This document shows, in pieces, positions 52,827 through 64,000 of a stretch of DNA of 64,000 nt. Each line of letters starts with the position of its first letter. The stretch's first letter is position 1. The notes below the pieces were generated by a model, which worked only from the letters and a program-made list of their open reading frames with translations, made no database searches and was not told the DNA's origin. The stretch is from Helianthus annuus (lineage: Eukaryota > Streptophyta > Magnoliopsida > Asterales > Asteraceae), in NCBI RefSeq assembly GCF_002127325.2, contig NC_035444.2:85966286-86030285 (forward strand), in the 5' to 3' direction. A program made the position numbers and the translations under genes.

Positions 52827-54565
52827 TGTCACACCCCGATTTCCACGTGTCTAACCGGTGGGGGATTACCGTGACGTGGTTGGCAACATAATAGTCAAAC
52901 AACACAATTATATGAATGCACAGCGGAAGCAAAAGGTAAAATATATTACAATCCGAATATAAGTAATATCCAGTATTACAACGGAGAGTAAAAAGATCCA
53001 CAGGCGGATCGACAATAAAACAGAAACGATAGTTCAACAGACTTTGACATCTAGAGCTTGCGAGACTTGAGTAATGATGTCTGGAGTAGCCAGCCTATTA
53101 CGTCTAGCACCTGCACTTAACCTTTTTGGAAAATACGTCAGTTTACACTGGTAAATACAACTCAACTGACTCGTTTTGAAAAGAGTTTGTAAATTGATTT
53201 TAATGCACTTCGGCAAAAATATCTTTATAACTTGGGACAATTATTTGTATATAATCTTGTATATAGATTTACTTATTTGCCGTCCATTAGTACCGGTTAG
53301 AAGAGCCGGTTTAAGTTATCTGACACGCCACCGGTATAATGCCCACAAGGTAGATTCCTTTAGTGGATTACCAGTTTTTACATAATGCATCTGTCAGGTG
53401 TACGCCTACACCCCGTGCTTAGGTCGTGGCCATTTCGTAAAATGATGCCAAAGATATCCGGGACATGGTCATTTAACCCCAAGGGCCATACATCAAATAA
53501 TACAGAACAAAGCGGGTTATGTAAATACATTAATCACAATCCAATTTAAATTACTACATACCCGACCAAGCGGTACTTTTATAGTACCGTATCCCAAGCC
53601 CGTATAGGGAAATAAGTTAAGAGTATTTACCTGAGCAAAGTATAATTCCAATACAGTAAATGTAAGTACTTTTACTGGGCTCCTAACCTGGAACGAAGGT
53701 TTATAATAACCTATTAGATTTCTAACGGGTCTTTAATTAAGCCTTAGCTTAGACCGGTCAGTTTCAAAGGATAATTACGGTTTAATCGCGTGAAAGGCGA
53801 AAACCGGGAATGGAATGTGATTTTGAACAACAAGTTTGAAGACTTGTTTTATATGGGTATAATAACCACACTCTGGAATTTGGGGTCAAAACAATATGGT
53901 TTGACCCGTTTCGGCTAGTTTATGTAAACCAGTTACATAAGCCGAACCGTGCGCGCAAAAGGCGCAACGGGTAACCGTAAGAGTCCTACACTGGTTTCCT
54001 AAGTCAATATGCTTTAAAGAGGTTGTGGTATCAGTAGGATACCTTCCATAATGCACGTAACGAGTTTAAATCCATTTTATGCCCCGTAGGGGTATTTCGG
54101 TCTTTTTAAAGATTATAAAAGAGGTTTCTGAGTTCTACAGGAAATCTGAGTTTCCCGAACAGTTTATAAATTCCAAAATACTTTATTTATTATTTAAAAT
54201 CAGTAGCAACTAGAACCGGGTCAAAAGACCTTGTAGAACTCAAGTTATGGCCGAAAAGGGTATATTCGGTATTTACCGAACCGTTGCCATAACCGCAGGT
54301 TATGAGCAGGTTAAAATAATTAAAAATCTTTAAAAATCCCAAAATATTATTTTACATCAATGTGTAAAAGGTTTGGTGTCGAAATCTGGGTTTAGATAGG
54401 CGTTATGCTAATTGCGCTATTTAATTACTAAAGTTTCCGTAATTTGCGCTATTTAGCATAACTCCTATTCTGGACCTCGGATTGACGTGAAATTTTAGGG
54501 ACATGCTTAGAAATCAGTAACTAAGGTTATGGTCCTTTCACATGTCCGAAATTCTCGTTTTAAAT

Positions 54566-56505
54566 TGATGTGCTAAAAGTGGGTTAACTAAATTAACTAA
54601 ATTAAACCCTAAACTAGACTCTCTAAGTTTTAAATTTATAAAACTAAGACTCTCTAAACCCTAAACCACACGACCGGCAAGTGTACCGATCGATGCAGTA
54701 TAGCCTAAGGAAGTCCGAGTATCGAACCCAAGAGACTCTACTAAATTACGCTAATGACTCGATCTAGACCTAGACTGACACGGACTTAACTAATTGTTTA
54801 TTTGATGGGGGGGGGGGTGGGGGTTTTCTAAATATCCTAAAAATATAATTAAAATTATACTAACTAGACGCGAACTCGAACGAAGGTTTTGACCAGAGAT
54901 GATGAAGACTACCTAGGCTAGACGCAAGCTAAACTCAGACTGGATCTCTATTCGATGATTTTGTGGTGTGGAACCGGGATCTTTGAATGCTAAACCTATT
55001 AAGACGCCACTAAGCCCCTCAAACACTCTCAAGGCGATTCTTATGGCACTACCTAGGCTGTTACGCTCACCGGTTTTCTAGATTTCTTTTCCGTCCTCTA
55101 GTTTCTTGAAAGTGCCTATGTAAGACGCTCTACCTTGCCGCGCGAACGTCTAAAGCAACTACGGGTTTTTATCTTGGCTTAATAGACAGTGGAATGTTAA
55201 GTCCTTATAACTAAACCGAGACCTATTAATATCCTCGAGCCTTTCCGCGACAAGTCTAGCAGCACACTTGATTTTATTTAATTACCGAATATTGTTTCTA
55301 AGGTTACTTACGCGTTTTCACCCTAAAGGATTAATGACCTATTACGTGATATAGACACTCACCTAAATCAAGAACCCTAATCCAACTCTATTATGTGATA
55401 AAGGCCGTCACCAAGAATCGAATGAAGCAATAAACAATAATCAAATAATCACAAGCACGCATACGCACCAAGATAAACTACCATAGCGTTTACAATACAA
55501 GAAAGACCCACAACCACGACAAAAACCGAATAAAAATCCAAACTTTATTATGCTATTGTCATAACCTAGGCAGTATAAAAGTTTAGCCAAGAATCATTGT
55601 ATCAAAAGACATAATAATCATAACTAATCCAGAATTCAGCATGAATAACAAAGAACAAACGAACAAGAAGAATAAACGAGAAGATAAAACCCGAAAATCT
55701 TCAAACCCGAATGCTTCCTAGCCTTTCACGATGATTCCACGCCTTTCCGAACCTTCAAAAGAAGTCCAATTTTCGCCTCCCAGTCGTGTATGATCTTCCC
55801 CTGATGTTGTATGGCGGCGACCAATTATCCACGTCTGATGACAGCCGTCCCGATATATATTTTTTCTGTTCGTGCGTTCAATTTATAGCCGTCCACCCAA
55901 CCAATCAAGGCTTGCCGCCCCACTCTTCAATAATATCCCTCCAAATAGGGCACCTCCCTTATGTAATAAAGTCAAAAGATCACCGCCCCTCTCCTCCAAT
56001 CGATGTCTCCTCCAAGTCGGCCCAATCCAAAAGTCCCATGCACTCTCTCTGTTCACGTGATCCCCTCAAAAGTCCAACAATGGCAGCCAATATACTTAGA
56101 GTTCGGTCCATGTTCCAATTACCTCCAAGGCGGCCCAATCATCTCTTCACGCGCGTGTATATATGTCTCTTGACTGCTTTTAATAACTTTCATAATATTA
56201 TGCAACAACTTCCTTTTTGTACACTATTCTTAAAAAATATGGCATCCTCCCAAATAATAATTTAGAGATACTGGGCTCGATCCACTCACAGAAAAATAGT
56301 GGCGATTTTAGTTCAGTCATTGGCGCCCTACTCTACTCAACTGGCATGTTATTTCTTTATTACTCGTTTCCGCTCCATTTGCACCAGGACCTGCAAAAAC
56401 ACAATATAATATAATATACACTAAAAACTAAATAAAAACAAATAAAACTTATACAAAAAATATACAATTTACACGGGACAAGTATGTGTATTTTACCTCA
56501 CATCA
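54566..56505 (-). repeat. 3' LTR (minus orientation) of the nested element
   Basis: 1,940 bp. It contains a G11-T-G5 run near 54807-54823 that is G9 in the other LTR. The 159-codon plus-strand ORF inside it (55786-56265) also occurs in the other LTR and is a chance frame. Confidence 0.93.
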
Positions 56506-56527
56506 AATATCCCCACACTTAACCTTT
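56506..56527 (-). promoter_or_regulatory. Polypurine tract of the nested element
   Basis: Minus strand AAAGGTTAAGTGTGGGGATATT runs up to the LTR start TGATGTGAGG. Two look-alikes lie further inside, at 57526-57540 and 57936-57950. Confidence 0.6.
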
Positions 56528-56920
56528 TTTCGTCCTCGAAAAAGAATTATGCAAATGGAATCATAGTCGGAATAATCATTCGGGACAAAGCTTATGTTAT
56601 TTTATTAAAACCGAAACTCGTGTTAGCCGCGATTGCAAGTATATTGATCCACTTAAACCCAACCCGGTTCCAAGCCCTTATCATGCAATTTAAGTTCAAA
56701 TATGGGTCAATCTACCTAGGGTCTCACACTAAAAATCGCAGGCCCATCTAATCCCACCTCAAACTTATAGGACAAAGAGAACGATCACTGGACCAATTCC
56801 CAACCGTCTTATATCAAAACCAGGAGAGTTTACAATCAGATTTTTTTTTCTTTTTTCTCTTTTTTTTTCTTTTTTCTTTTTCTTTCGTGAGTCTAGACGG
56901 TGCTTTCCCGACACAAGAGG

Positions 56921-57074
56921 CAATCCGGCTGTAGAGTCGCTATCCCCAACCACAGACTACTTAGTTTCGGTACTTTTTATTATTTTTTCTTTTTATTGCT
57001 TTGCACGGTCGATTTCACACACCCTAGCGGTAATCCGGCTGTAGAGTCACTATCCCGAACCCAGACTACATAGG
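56921..57074. repeat. 44-bp direct repeat in the nested element interior
   Basis: AATCCGGCTGTAGAGTC(G/A)C TATCCC(C/G)AAC is followed by CAGACTAC at 56921-56964 and 57031-57074. The surrounding 56.5-58.2 kb is non-coding and rich in pyrimidine tracts. Confidence 0.8.
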
Positions 57075-58205
57075 AATGGCTACTTTCATTTAGTTTCTAG
57101 CTCACTTTTTATTCTATTTTTTTTTTCAAGACCACAAACTCTAACGGTTTTAACTTATAACGGTGCCCCTTATGTTATTTTTGGCGGTTTCAATTTCCCC
57201 ACTTTTCCTAGATGAGAACCCACTAGTAGACCGACATTAGGTATATTAAGATCAAAGGAACTCAAAACCGAACCAGGCCTACCCGCACATCCCAAACTAG
57301 ACACAAGCTCAATTATTTTAATCTCATATTATTATTATTTGAACCCGAACAAAAACCACGACTTTTCTATCATTTTCCGTTTTTTAAGTTGCAAACTTCT
57401 ATTTCAAAAAACATTTTCTGATTTTTTTCAATTTTTTTGGATTTTTCAATTTTTAATTTTTTTTTTAGTTTTTCGACTTTTTATGACTCAAGACTCACTA
57501 ACTAAGACCTAAACGATAGTTTCCCATCCCCACACTTGAACTTTACATTGCCCTCAATGTAAGATGGAAACCGACTCAAAAAAACTAAAAATAAATAAGA
57601 AATAAAAGACACAAGGGCATAAATGGAAAGGACTTAGCTGGTTAAATTCTTGCGGATGCTCCAAAACTCTCGTCCAATCCAGCTCGATCGTATAGCATTT
57701 CATTCGCGATCGGCTTTGACACTGACTAACATGCTTGATAAATGCCCGAAATTTGAATAAACAGCTCCAAACTCACCCAAATGGAGATTGAGTACGGGTG
57801 GTACATATTCGAACCTGCATCAACAAAAACAAGCAAAATACCAAAGCAATACTGACTCTAAAAAAATGACTCAAAAACTACTAACTAAGACTCAATAAAC
57901 AAAAACTACGACTCAAAATACAAACTCTACAAAACCTCCCCACACTTGAATTTAATCAGGAGGTTTTTCTTTGATCTGGACCCTATCCAACCCGTTTAAT
58001 TCCACCTGATACTCAAAAATATTTAAAAATATAATGGTGGAATAATAAAATATTTTAAAATTTTCAAACGGGTCAGACCACCAAAATTTAAACATACCTG
58101 GAAGAAACCGAATGCGTGGCATGTAATGAGAAGACCGATCGTTCGTGAACGGCTTCTTCCTCTCCATCTCTCCCCAACCTTCGATCCTCTTCCGATTCAG
58201 ATCCT

Positions 58206-59060
58206 TTATCTTCCTTTTTTTGCCCTCTCCCGTGGTGTTGTTGATTTTTCAGCTTCACTTAGTACTAACACCAGGGGGCAGCTGCGGTGCTCTTCCTCTT
58301 CCACCACCACTTCTTCTTCTTTAATGTCCGTCATTGGGTTTCCTTCAAGTAAAACTTCTAAGTAAGCAAGGTCTCCCTCCGGATCAAACTCCTTTACCTC
58401 TTCATCTACCGGCAACCCATCTAGTTCTTCCTTAAATTCATTCTCCCAAGTCATCTGATCTTCATTAGATGGTTGCTCAACTTCTACCTCCTCTTCTTCT
58501 TCTTCTCTTTCTACCTCTACTTTTTCTGCCTTACTCTCCACATATCCCCATATTGTCTCTCATTCAGCAAGCTCGGGGAGCACTATCGCCTTATAATATG
58601 AGCTTTGAACTGTAACCCACTCATCATCATCATCATAACCCCACTGTATCTGTTGCGTTCGCTCTCTACTTCTCCAACCCATTCCAACCCAAGCAGCAAT
58701 CGCACAATCTTCAAACCGGTGTGATCCACCACATTCTTCACACCTTGGATCCCTTTGCCGACTGAGGTCACACTCTATATTTGGGCCTATTTGCTCGAAT
58801 ATTCGACAAGTAGATCGATCATTCTTGGTAACCTTGGATCCCTGTACTCCAAATCTTTTGTTGCTCGCACACACTCCAAAATTAATTCCCTGAGCTCGAA
58901 AAAATTTGGAAACATCTCCTTAGCATTTGCGGGATACCCCTGCAAAGAATATTGCTGTGGCTACACAAAGGGGTTAGCATAATATGGCGTAGAGGACCCC
59001 TCATATTGGGGGCATTTAATTGTAAAGTGAGGCCCTCCACAAATTTCACAAATATCTACT
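58206..59060 (-). pseudogene. Gag remnant with two CCHC zinc knuckles
   Basis: From the primer-site side, minus strand: knuckle 1 CEICGGPHFTIKC (59050-59012), then an in-frame TAG, then PQQYSLQGYPANAKEMFPNF and LEYRDPRLPRMIDLLVEYSS. A one-base shift near 58790 leads to knuckle 2 CEECGGSHRFEDC (58742-58704). Then comes an in-frame TGA (58562-58560) and a Glu-rich tail (EREEEEEEVEVEQPSNEDQM) to a stop at 58206. Both knuckles fit C-x2-C-x3-H-x4-C, the nucleic-acid-binding part of gag. The capsid part is missing: only about 190 bp separate the primer site from knuckle 1. Confidence 0.75.
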
Positions 59061-59243
59061 AGACTCAAGAAAAATAAAATAAATAAGAAAACAAAAAAAC
59101 ACGGACAATTAGACTCCTATGACTAAATCTACAAAACACAAATAGACTCACCAGACTCACCACGAAAACACAAAACAAAAGATAAGTAGCACAGATTATG
59201 TCAATTAAGTCCAATCGAAGCCAATAAACGCAATCGCCAAGAG

Positions 59244-59261
59244 TCCCCGGCAGCGGCGCCA
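59244..59261 (-). promoter_or_regulatory. Primer-binding site of the nested element
   Basis: Minus strand TGGCGCCGCTGCCGGGGA lies just inside the 5' LTR (ends at 59268). It differs by one base from the TGGCGCCGTTGCCGGGGA site known from Athila-type elements (tRNA-Asp). Confidence 0.75.
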
Positions 59262-59267
59262 AAAACT

Positions 59268-61198
59268 TGATGTGCTAAAAGTGGGTTAACTAAATTAACT
59301 AAATTAAACCCTAAACTAGACTCTCTAAGTTTTAAATTTATAAAACTAAGACTCTCTAAACCCTAAACCACACGACCGGCAAGTGTACCGATCGATGCAG
59401 TATAGCCTAAGGAAGTCCGAGTATCGAACCCAAGAGACTCTACTAAATTACGCTAATGACTCGATCTAGACCTAGACTGACACGGACTTAACTAATTGTT
59501 TATTTGATGGGGGGGGGTTTCTAAATATCCTAAAAATATAATTAAAATTATACTAACTAGACGCGAACTCGAACGAAGGTTTTGACCAGAGATGATGAAG
59601 ACTACCTAGGCTAGACGCAAGCTAAACTCAGACTGGATCTCTATTCGATGATTTTGTGGTGTGGAACCGGGATCTTTGAATGCTAAACCTATTAAGACGC
59701 CACTAAGCCCCTCAAACACTCTCAAGGCGATTCTTATGGCACTACCTAGGCTGTTACGCTCACCGGTTTTCTAGATTTCTTTTCCGTCCTCTAGTTTCTT
59801 GAAAGTGCCTATGTAAGACGCTCTACCTTGCCGCGCGAACGTCTAAAGCAACTACGGGTTTTAATCTTGGCTTAATAGACAGTGGAATGTTAAGTCCTTA
59901 TAACTAAACCGAGACCTATTAATATCCTCGAGCCTTTCTGCGACGAGTCTAGCAGCACACTTGATTTTATTTAATTACCGAATATTGTTTCTAAGGTTAC
60001 TTACGCGTTTTCACCCTAAAGGATTAATGACCTATTACGTGATATAGACACTCACCTAAATCAAGAACCCTGATCCGACTCTATTATGTGATAAAGACCG
60101 TCACCAAGAATCGAATGAAGCAATAAACAATAATCAAATAATCACAAGCACGCATACGCACCAAGATAAACTACCATAGCGTTTACAATACAAGAAAGAC
60201 CCACAACCATGACAAAAACCGAATAAAAATCCAAACTTTATTATGCTATTGTCATAACCTAGGCAGTATAAAAGTTTAGCCAAGAATCATTGTACCAAAA
60301 GACATAATAATCATAACTAATCCAGAATTCAACATGAATAACAAAGAACAAACGAACAAGAAGAATAAACGAGAAGATAAAACCCGAAAATCTTCAAACC
60401 CGAGTGCTTCCTAGCCTTTCACGATGATTCCACGCCTTCCCGAACCTTCAAAAGAAGTCCAATTTTCGCCTCCCAGTCGTGTATGATCTTCCCCTGATGT
60501 TGTATGGCGGCGACCAATTATCCACGTCTGATGACAGCCGTCCCGATATATATTTTTTCTGTTCGTGCGTTCAATTTATAGCCGTCCACCCAACCAATCA
60601 AGGCTTGCCGCCCCACTCTTCAATAATATCCCTCCAAATAGGGCACCTCCCTTATGTAATAAAGTCAAAAGATCACCGCCCCTCTCCTCCAATCGATGTC
60701 TCCTCCAAGTCGGCCCAATCCAAAAGTCCCATGCACTCTCTCTGTTCACGTGATCCCCTTAAAAGTCCAACAATGGCAGCCAATATACTTAGAGTTCGGT
60801 CCATGTTCCAATTACCTCCAAGGCAGCCCAATCATCTCTTCACGCGCGTGTATATATGTCTCTTGACTGCTTTTAATAACTTTCATAATATTATGCAACA
60901 ACTTCCTTTTTGTACACTATTCTTAAAAAATATGGCATCCTCCCAAATAATAATTTAGAGATAGTGGGCTCGATCCACTCACAGAAAAATAGTGGCGATT
61001 TTAGTTCAGTCATTGGCGCCCTACTCTACTCAACTGGCAGGTTATTTCTTTATTACTCGTTTCCGCTCCATTTGCACCAGGACCTGCAAAAACACAATAT
61101 AATATAATATACACTAAAAACTAAATAAAAACAAATAAAACTTATACAAAAAATATACAATTTACACGGGACAAGTATGTGTATTTTACCTCACATCA
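59268..61198 (-). repeat. 5' LTR (minus orientation) of the nested element
   Basis: 1,931 bp, about 99% identical to 54566-56505 by eye. Confidence 0.93.
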
Positions 61199-62060
61199 TA
61201 AATTAAAAAGGGCGTTACGGTCATCTGTTAAGCATTTAACGGAAAGGTGTAAAAGACTCGGACAAACAACGAACCGGTCACAGAGGGTTATACCATCATG
61301 TAACCTGGTCCTAAGAGAGTCCTAAGGTATGTCTAAATCATACTTTAACGGGTCAGAACTGAAGTCAAAGCAAAAGTCAAAGCTTTGCGACTTTCGGCTG
61401 CGAACCGGGTCAAAACAGTAAATGGTCGGATCAAACAAGCTTTAGACTAGTTACTATACTTATTATCATGTTTTATGAGTGTTTAAACAGGTTACACATC
61501 ATCTACATTACTGATTATGCATGAAATCGAAAAATAGCATTGCTGTTGACTTTTTCTAAGCATGTTTGACTCGACATTCGGACTAGTTAGAGTGGGAATC
61601 AGAGGGCTCCCTTTTAGGGGTTTAAAGCCCACATGATTACCAACACATAACTACCTTTGATTCGATAAACCACTAGACCATTCGTGATTTATCGCAAAGT
61701 CAACCGTTAGTTTCTTCTAAGCTAAAACTAAGTGATAACTCAAATAAGAAAGGAGTAGAACACTTACTGAAGTCCTATGTACGAAATGTGAAGACTTGAG
61801 CCTGGTTGGGAGCTCTAAGAATGACCAGAAGTGCACTTGAAGATGTGAGGAAACATGTTGCAACTTCATGGCCTTTTATAGTGGATTTCTCACCACAAGA
61901 AGTTGACACACAACTCTACCACTGACCACAACCCATCAACATGTGTCCCTAATGCTTAGGGATAGTTTAGGGGTCTCTTGGAAGGTTTTAAAGGCATTGC
62001 AAGTCGTTTAGGAGGCTGAACAGGCAAGTTAAATCATTTTTCTGCATCTGTGCCTTTCAC

Positions 62061-62181
62061 GCGGCCCGCATGAAGGATTAGGCAACATGGACGCGGGCCG
62101 CCTGAATCCTATTGTCAGGAACCGTATCTACAGATGGCTCGCGGCCCGCATTAAGTTACATGTTTCATCAACGCGGCCCGC
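62061..62181. repeat. Four GCGG(C/G)CCGC motifs in the chromovirus LTR
   Basis: GCGGCCCGC occurs at 62061, 62141 and 62173 and its reverse complement GCGGGCCGC at 62093. Each is followed by a CATGAA/CTGAA/CATTAA/CTGAG-like tail. The related LTR at 3.1 kb has a different GC-rich pair in the comparable place. Confidence 0.75.
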
Positions 62182-62787
62182 CTGAGGCCAGCAAATCAAG
62201 ACTTTCAAATCTTTTGCCATGATGAGCCTGACCTTTCGGTTTTGAAGGGGTACCTTTGCGATTTGGCCCTCGATTATTTACGAATAGGGGCCTCGTGACT
62301 ATTACCCGCATTGTTAAGTCCCCGGTTAGTTTAATTACTATTCGGAAAGCCTTAACTTTTATTGTTGACGCTTTTAACCCCTCGCCTACGAATTTGATCA
62401 TAACTTTCTCGTTTTAAAACGGAACTTCGCGGAATTTATATCGTATATTCTAGTGAACGTAATTTGCTGTTACAAAGTCTCGGGTTCGTCAAAGGGTCAC
62501 TCAGAGGTATAAATTAAACATGTTGACACAATTAACCCCTGTAGCTTGTAATCTCTCACTTTCTCCCGCGTTTCGCTCCGTACGATCCATGATTTATTCG
62601 TTTGAAGGTACGAGCATCATTTAGGGTTACTATACAGTATATTTACCCCTTGTTGACATTTTTAACCCTAGAATTTACATACTTTCAAGGTTTGTCAACT
62701 TTAGTCCTTTATTTAGTATTTAATACCACGTGTAAACTCATGACACGTGTCAACACATTATTGGACACAAAATTTCGAGGTGTTACA

Positions 62788-62800
62788 TCCTCACCCCCTT
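62788..62800 (-). promoter_or_regulatory. Polypurine tract of the chromovirus
   Basis: Minus strand AAGGGGGTGAGGA lies directly before the LTR start TGTAACACC at 62787. A small hairpin (AAATCTCG-ACT-CGAGATTT) lies at 62806-62824, around the integrase stop. Confidence 0.75.
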
Positions 62801-62822
62801 AAAATAAATCTCGACTCGAGAT

Positions 62823-63998
62823 TTACTGAAACAAATAGGGGTATTTTTCTTTCATCATGGATTCAACCTCCCACGTGAATTCGGGACCTCTACGGGCATC
62901 CCATTTGACCTTAACAATAGGTACATGCTTCCTTCGAAGCTTCTTTACCTGTCGATCTTCAATCGACAAAGGTTTTTCCACAAATTTTAAACTCTCATCT
63001 ATGTGCACATCTGTATGGGGTATTACCAGTGATTCATCAGCGAAGCACTTCTTCAGATTGCAGATATAGAATACATTGTGAATTCCATTGAGCTCCTCCG
63101 GTAAGTTTAACTTATAGGCAACTGACCTGAAACGTTCGATAACCTCGAAAGGTCCTATGTATCTCGGGCTTAGTTTGCCTTTCTTACCGAAACGCATCAC
63201 CCCCTTCCAGGGTGATACTTTAAGTAACACTTTTTCACCTACATCGAAGTGAAAATCTTTACGCTTTGGATCTGCGTAACTTTTCTGCCTATCTCGGGCA
63301 GCCTTGAGACGTTCTCGAATCTGGACAATCTTGTCCGTTGTTTCGAAGACTATCTCTGGTCCTGATAATTGGACATCTCCAACTTCCGCCCAACAAACGG
63401 GCGATCTACACTTTCTACCGTATAATGCCTCGAAGGGCGCAACCTTAATGCTGGTATGGTAGCTATTGTTGTAGGAGAATTCGATTAATGGTAGGTTCTT
63501 ATCCCAACTACCACCCAAATCGATAGCACATGCACGTAGCATGTCTTCCAACGTCTGAATAGTACGCTCACTCTGACCGTCTGTCTGAGGATGGTAAGCC
63601 GTACTAAAATTCAAACGTGTGCCCAAAGATTGCTGGAAGCTTTTCCAAAAATGAGACATGTATCTAGTATCTCGGTCAGAGATAATAGACACAGGTATGC
63701 CATGTAAGGCTACAATCTTATCAACGTATAACTGGGCTAACATGTCGGAGCTATAAGTCTCCTTGATGGGTAAGAAATGTGCTGACTTGGTCAGTCTATC
63801 AACTATAACCCATATTGTATCATTTCCTTTCCTCGTCTTGGGTAACTTGGTAATAAAATCCATAATTACACATTCCCACTTCCATTCTGGAAGTTCAGGC
63901 TGTTGTAGCAAGCCTGACGGCTTTTGATGCTCAGCTTTGACTTCCGCACAAGTCAAGCATTTGGCTACATAAGCGGCTACAGACTTTTTCAAGCCTAT
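62823..63998 (-). CDS. Chromovirus (Tekay/Del-type) integrase with C-terminal chromodomain, partial
   Basis: This is the 3' part of a gypsy polyprotein, open past the right edge (the first codon, read as Met at 63992, is TTG). Numbering from that codon: zinc region CLTC at 12-15; catalytic D45 ([12 protein letters not shown]), D106 (IISDRD) and E142 ([11 protein letters not shown]) with 35 residues between the last two; GPF module (YIGPFEV, about 278-285); and a C-terminal chromodomain-like region from about 335 ([20 protein letters not shown], then [14 protein letters not shown]). The chromodomain steers integration towards certain chromatin. All three catalytic residues are present and there is no internal stop, so this part looks intact. 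A polypurine tract and LTR follow. Confidence 0.93.
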   Translation of the reverse strand: MGLKKSVAAYVAKCLTCAEVKAEHQKPSGLLQQPELPEWKWECVIMDFITKLPKTRKGNDTIWVIVDRLTKSAHFLPIKETYSSDMLAQLYVDKIVALHGIPVSIISDRDTRYMSHFWKSFQQSLGTRLNFSTAYHPQTDGQSERTIQTLEDMLRACAIDLGGSWDKNLPLIEFSYNNSYHTSIKVAPFEALYGRKCRSPVCWAEVGDVQLSGPEIVFETTDKIVQIRERLKAARDRQKSYADPKRKDFHFDVGEKVLLKVSPWKGVMRFGKKGKLSPRYIGPFEVIERFRSVAYKLNLPEELNGIHNVFYICNLKKCFADESLVIPHTDVHIDESLKFVEKPLSIEDRQVKKLRRKHVPIVKVKWDARRGPEFTWEVESMMKEKYPYLFQ

Positions 63999-64000
63999 CC

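Larger units (their letters stand above)
54566..61198 (-). mobile_element. Non-autonomous Athila/TR-GAG-like element nested in the LTR
   Basis: This 6,633-bp element has a 5-bp duplication TAAAT (54561-54565 and 61199-61203). LTRs are 54566-56505 (1,940 bp) and 59268-61198 (1,931 bp), TGATGTG...CACATCA. On the minus strand a primer site TGGCGCCGCTGCCGGGGA (59261-59244) follows the 5' LTR and a GTGTGGGGAT tract precedes the 3' LTR. The 2.76-kb interior has only zinc-knuckle gag pieces, with no protease, RT or integrase. I count about 15 substitutions between the LTRs (12 transitions) plus one length change in a poly-G tract. Confidence 0.9.
52827..62787 (-). mobile_element. Chromovirus (Tekay-type) 3' LTR, split by a nested element
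   Basis: On the minus strand the LTR starts TGTAACACCTCG at 62787, after a polypurine tract and the integrase stop, and ends GGGGTGTGACA at 52827. Removing the nested element and one target-site copy (54566-61203) leaves 1,739 + 1,584 bp, about 3.3 kb. The ends form a 9-bp near-perfect inverted repeat (TGT(A/C)ACACC). The same family occurs at 2779-3764. The 5-bp flank is AAAGA (52822-52826); its partner copy is off window. Confidence 0.8.

Noticed and set aside
55786..60958. Two nearly identical 159-codon ORFs (55786-56265 and 60479-60958)
   Set aside because: They lie at the same place in both LTRs of the nested element, on the strand opposite to its gag; chance frames in LTR sequence.

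Overview
This window is nuclear plant DNA, almost entirely transposable elements, many of them nested. Two kinds of evidence point to a eudicot, probably a daisy-family (Asteraceae) genome: intron-containing fragments of a plant presequence protease, and retrotransposon reading frames whose style I associate with Asteraceae. The family assignment is inference and is not proved by the sequence. I see no rRNA, tRNA or CRISPR, and only one small candidate host gene (47.7-48.1 kb, minus strand).

Layout. 0-5.3 kb: the 3' end of an LTR retrotransposon with an accessory ORF, broken by an 11-bp duplication. It sits in a chromovirus-type LTR, which itself sits in a decayed minus-strand Ty1/copia pol. 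5.87-7.19 kb: a complete Mutator-like element with a perfect 9-bp target duplication. 7.9-19.2 kb: a large Helitron-like element with RepHel helicase remains near its 3' end, exons of presequence protease (PreP), a LINE scrap and several internal duplications. 19.5-22.6 kb: a minus-strand copia-type LTR and decayed interior. 22.56-23.6 kb: a minus-strand Helitron terminus and a fold-back Mutator-like element. 23.7-30.5 kb: a run of Helitron-like units, each with a similar 5' segment, a GC-rich exon-like stretch and, for three of them, a hairpin plus CTAGT end.

31.0-43.0 kb: a full-length, very young Ty3/gypsy Tat-lineage element. Its 839/838-bp LTRs differ by two substitutions and one deletion, and the 5-bp target duplication is CGGTG. 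The plus strand carries gag-PR-RT-RH-IN, interrupted by two Trp-to-stop changes. The minus strand carries a separate five-exon gene with four small GT-AG introns and its own TATA box; its first exon encodes the 'putative gypsy type transposon' domain. The two units converge tail to tail.

43-52.2 kb: simple repeats, a TRIM, a 1.86-kb element lying between TA microsatellites, a small candidate gene, a PIF/Harbinger-like element that carries only the Myb-like accessory ORF, two hAT-type MITEs with perfect 8-bp duplications, and a LINE 3' end. 52.5-64 kb: a gypsy gag scrap cut by a 3.3-kb chromovirus (Tekay-type) LTR. That LTR is itself split by a 6.6-kb non-autonomous element (LTRs about 1.93 kb, TSD TAAAT) keeping only zinc-knuckle parts of gag. 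The chromovirus integrase runs off the right edge.

The genes form no host pathway. What the window shows is layered transposon history: target duplications and LTR divergence order several of the insertions, and the Tat element is the youngest one that can be dated here. All comparisons were made by eye; family names rest on motifs and not on database searches.
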